DNA of 64,000 bases, taken from NCBI GenBank assembly GCA_008360955.1, contig LUCM01004938.1:148272-212271 (forward strand), read 5' to 3'. How positions within the stretch are numbered: position 1 is the stretch's first letter; each line of letters starts with the position of its first letter. Position numbers and translations under genes: made by a program. Of this stretch, positions 60,650 to 64,000 are shown piece by piece. The notes below the pieces were generated by a model that saw nothing but the letters and a program-made list of their open reading frames with translations, was not told the origin of the DNA and did not search any database. The DNA is from Fasciolopsis buskii (taxonomy: Eukaryota > Platyhelminthes > Trematoda > Plagiorchiida > Fasciolidae).

Positions 60650-61620
60650 GAGTAGCACTCATATGGGATTGGGCACGCTTCGCTATTGCTGCATTCAGCA
60701 ACGTACGAAGTGTTTAATACTCGGTTGCTGGGAGAAAGTGGTAAATCGTTTTCGTATTTTAAGCGACCAATGTACCACGAGAACTTACAGCAAACAATGG
60801 ATTCCAACTTATCAACTCTGTTCAATTCATCCCTTCTTTTGAAATGGATAAATGTCCGCCTTTCAGTTGGCAGTTCACACTAGCCTGTCAAAATTTGGCT
60901 TGAGACGCAGTTCAGAAACAAAATCAAGAACTTCAAGAAAAGCTTGCGAAGGAAATCGAGCGAGAGAAGCTCCCGAATTAAAAACACTTTTCAGGTTAGA
61001 AACAGCTGGGCTTCCGCAACTGGTTACTTTGACGGATATATATTGAAAGGTGGTAATTATCCGGAATGAGACTGATGCTTTTCTGGGTTATTAATTAAAG
61101 AGTAATCCGGGACAAAAATTCTGAGATACTCACAGATGCAAGTAGCACAGTCTACTGGGCATTTCCTTCAACGGTGAAACAACTGATATAAGACAGCCAT
61201 AAGCTTTGAAGTACAGGCATACAAAAGGATCGGTGGAGCTGCGTTAGGTAGGCCCCTTGAGCTCATAGCAGCAGATATTTTCCTTGGGATGATTGAAAAC
61301 AAAAGCATAGTCATATCGCTCAATTCAAGACGTACAGGCGTCATGTTTAGGACATTTTACTTTTACTGCGGAGAAGTATTTCATAGAATTATTCAGTGAA
61401 TTGAACAAAATTCACCCAAACCTTTCTGTCTCACACCAAAGATAAAATGACAGCAGTCTAGCTTTTTCGCATATCTTGATTTGCTAGACATCTAGGTGGA
61501 ACGCTACAAAGGAGGGTTTACCGCAAAGCAACTTTCAGTGAATATTACATTCAGCTCTCTAGTTTTGCAAAAATCGTCTGTTCACGTTATGTTTAGAGGT
61601 CAGTCGCTTGCAAAAGTCCA
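60650..61620 (+). pseudogene. Penelope-like element reverse transcriptase relic
   Basis: The blocks of a Penelope-type RT run in order on the plus strand across frameshifts. LHSATYEVFNTRLLGESG (60686 on; usual GSPTYxLSKxL) comes first. NLSTLFNSSLLLK (about 60806; usual DVxSLFTSIP, catalytic Asp lost) follows. GAALGRPLELIAADIFLG (61236 on; usual GVAMGSPLGPLIADIF) is clear. FRTFYFYC stands where RYVDDTFxxC is expected. FSELNKIHPNLSVSHQR (61366-61446; usual LNxIHPNIKFTxE) and GGTLQRRVYRKATFSEYY (about 61496 on; usual LxTxVYRKPT) complete the series. Both catalytic motifs are destroyed. No GIY-YIG domain or hammerhead was found downstream. It lies on the opposite strand from the element at 1195-1883. 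Confidence 0.75.
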
Positions 61621-63440
61621 GCAACGGATGTTCAATGAGCCATTTAGAAGACAATCTGACTGGCTTTACGGCTAAGATCATGAAACGAAAATTGTTCTGA
61701 CTCCATAGATAAGCACTATTAAAAACAACGATCTACAGTTTTTTCACGATTTTCTGTGACATGCCTGATGTGGACACTGCAGAACAAACAGTTCGGAAGT
61801 TACTTTATTATAACCCACTATAATTTCACTTGATTTTATAGGCACTGCATACAGATAAGTCGGCGGTGTGACAATGGGCAGAGCATTAATCTTAATGTAA
61901 GTCACTAATTTTCTGTCAGTGATAGGAATGGCTGCTGGATTCGCCTACCCGAGCGACGGTTTTTGACGAATTGCTGCTGCGGTTGTTAATGCTGATTACA
62001 TGATCCATCCACTGCACAAATGAGCGGGTCAGTTGTTATTGTGGAGAATATAAAATTTTCTGTCGTCCTGCTTATTCCTTTTTATTTTTAAAATCGCTTC
62101 TTCCATTTGATTGTTTCTTTCAGTAGGAAATCAAGCAGACACTTGCCTACTGCCTGCGTAGTCACACTAACTGCATGTTATCAGGTAACCTGCATTTCTT
62201 GAGGGTCTAGCCCTGTTTATTGAAAGCTTAAGGTTATCCCTAATGGCTACCTTTAAAATCTAGAAACTCATAGAAAATAGGTGAACGCGGTTAATACTTT
62301 TTAGATGCGTTCTCTCAGATCCCCAGTTGTTACATATCATTGGAGCCCCAAGTCACGGTTTTTAAGAACCACCACCCAAGGTACCAGTAAACTTATTCAC
62401 AGTGCCACAGCTGGGTTCCAACCCCGAGGCAAATATGTGCATGAAAAATCTTTACAGACAGGCTATTGGATCTGAAAGTGAACAGTCTATTGGTTGGCTG
62501 TTTTTAACGTTACATACCCTGGTCTGGCCATAGAATATTCCTGCAGAGGTCGAATTACATGTGACGAAGGACTACCCCGTGCGACATGAGAATACACCGG
62601 TATATCTTTATACGCCCGATAGGTTAGAGTAACGAAAGACTTATTTGAAAGTTAAAATATATCATCATGTAGTGCCAATTAGTTGTTTCGGCGGTCGATG
62701 TTAGATGTGACAGTGCCGCTTGGTCAACTCATCAAAAGATTTAGTGAAACATACGAAAGGTACATTATTTCACGAAGTACTGCCAGGCTTTTGTGACCTC
62801 CCAAGACCTCTCACCTCCAAACGACCCAGTTGAAACGTCATGTGGACTCTTCGTGAGCTTTGGAATGGCTTTACGTAACGGGAAGGATATGCGCTGCCAT
62901 TCTGGATTTGCTTATGTAAGTTTTAATGTTGGATGACATGCCCATTGGGTTTCGATTCACACTGGTTACTCATTGTTTATCGACTGCCTCGGGTTGACTC
63001 GATTATGAACCGCATCGAAGAGCACTATTTTGCATGCGCATTATATCTGAACCAATCAACGATTACCTCGTGAGAAAAGATTAGCCACTGGAAGTGTGTT
63101 CGGTCTCAGAATATGCCAAAAGCTAAAATAGGTTCAAATAACTAAGGAAAAATTCAACGGAAATTTTTAATTTTTTGAATATTTTGCCATTAGTATGCTC
63201 AGGATTGCGAATGCTGCAATTGCTGCTGACTCCTAGTCAACATTAGCGAGCATTTGTCGCCAAAGTAAAGGAAGAGAAGCCGATCAAATGATAATTTGGT
63301 TACAAATCGGTCATAAAGATTGAGCACTGCACATGCTACGAAATCCGACATAACCATGTGGCGTTTTTAATGCGAATGCATGCAGTAGCACACGTCGTGC
63401 TGAAAAAATATCCACAGACGAGCCTAACACTACTGTCATT
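61621..63440. other. No recognised gene
   Basis: The endonuclease end of the preceding Penelope-like relic would be expected at about 62.2-62.6 kb, but I could not see it. Nothing else is recognisable. A B-box-like GGGTTCCAACCC at about 62414 has no matching A box. Confidence 0.4.
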
Positions 63441-63472
63441 CACACACACACACACACACACATACACACACA
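63441..63472. repeat. CA microsatellite
   Basis: (CA)10 is followed by CATACACACACA, a nearly perfect dinucleotide run of 32 bp. Confidence 0.95.
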
Positions 63473-64000
63473 ACCTTGGATTGTTACGGTCGTTCATGTT
63501 GATGAATCGCTCTTAATGAGCTAGCCAAGGCAGCGTTCTGATTTTGGTCGATTGACTGGTCAGTAAGGATTGCGAATCGCAGTTAACTTGTTCATCCAGC
63601 AACTCTGTCCTCCGGGATTTTTACGCGTAGCTTTTGTATTTGCAAGTTGTTATTCAAACAAGCCGAGTTATTAGTTTATTTACATACGCCCGACGGCGGT
63701 GAAGGGAAGGAAGAGAAGTAAAAATCCGAGGATTCTAAACTATTAGACCGTGAGTATGTGGCGAGGAAAAAACCATTCCTAATGTCAGTTAGAACAATCG
63801 CAACCATATTGGTGGGTCTAACATTAGCGATTATTACTTACTAGATTTGAAGCAAATGATGCGCCTTTGTATTAAGTAATTATAAGTTGACCCGTAGCGC
63901 ACCAATTTTGATAGGACCAAGTCATTGAGAATTTTCGATCAGTACAAACATTTTGTTCCCTTTAGTCTTTGGAACTTTTAGGAACAGTTTGGCTCGGAAA
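63473..64000. other. No recognised gene (right flank)
   Basis: Nothing recognised. A GC-richer, purine-rich spot, ACGGCGGTGAAGGGAAGGAA, lies near 63693. Confidence 0.5.

Noticed and set aside
60904..60981. Coiled-coil-like frame (DAVQKQNQELQEKLAKEIER)
   Set aside because: It lies within the Penelope-like RT relic between identified blocks, so it is more likely out-of-frame or inserted element sequence than a host exon.
62410..62426. GGGTTCCAACCC, a B-box-like word suggesting a tRNA or SINE
   Set aside because: No A box at the right distance and no cloverleaf.

Overview
The window looks like non-coding, repeat-bearing nuclear DNA of a flatworm, most likely a tapeworm. This rests on the retroelements, not on a host gene. 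They are Penelope-like elements (PLEs) with a GIY-YIG endonuclease and a hammerhead ribozyme motif, a CR1/jockey-like LINE relic, and a tRNA-derived SINE that also carries a hammerhead motif. The base composition is AT-rich, with TA, CA and GATA microsatellites and no long open reading frame. There is one ambiguous base, at 7709. The flatworm assignment is inference; species was not determined.

Layout. 1-1156: nothing recognised. 1157-1883: a 5'-truncated PLE on the minus strand with the GIY-YIG endonuclease, a hammerhead motif at its 3' end, and TA tracts at both ends. 7507-7770: a tRNA-headed SINE (minus) with a nearly intact hammerhead core. 8603-8772: a second, rearranged copy of the same SINE, folded back on itself. 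13681-14020: an AT-hook/poly-Gln-like frame broken by two TAA codons, then an RTE-like reverse transcriptase (RT) fragment. 17110-17640: a degenerate GATA-type tract. 19948-20764: a LINE RT relic (plus). 40060-40150 and 44140-44264: decayed SINE copies. 60650-61620: the RT domain of a second PLE relic (plus). 63441-63472: a CA microsatellite. The rest, including most of 20.8-40.0 kb and 44.5-60.6 kb, holds no gene I can name. I list a few stretches whose composition or splice-like borders suggest host exons, at low confidence.

How the parts relate. A PLE and a non-autonomous SINE in one window both carry minimal hammerhead motifs in which stem III is only a short palindrome. In the PLE the stop codon of the endonuclease frame is the UGA of the hammerhead core. 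In the SINE the motif lies between a tRNA-like head and a tail of about 80 bp. Two SINE copies 1.1 kb apart share a 45-bp exact direct repeat and an inverted repeat of about 105 bp with one mismatch, which points to a recent local rearrangement. No intact mobile element and no complete protein-coding gene was found.
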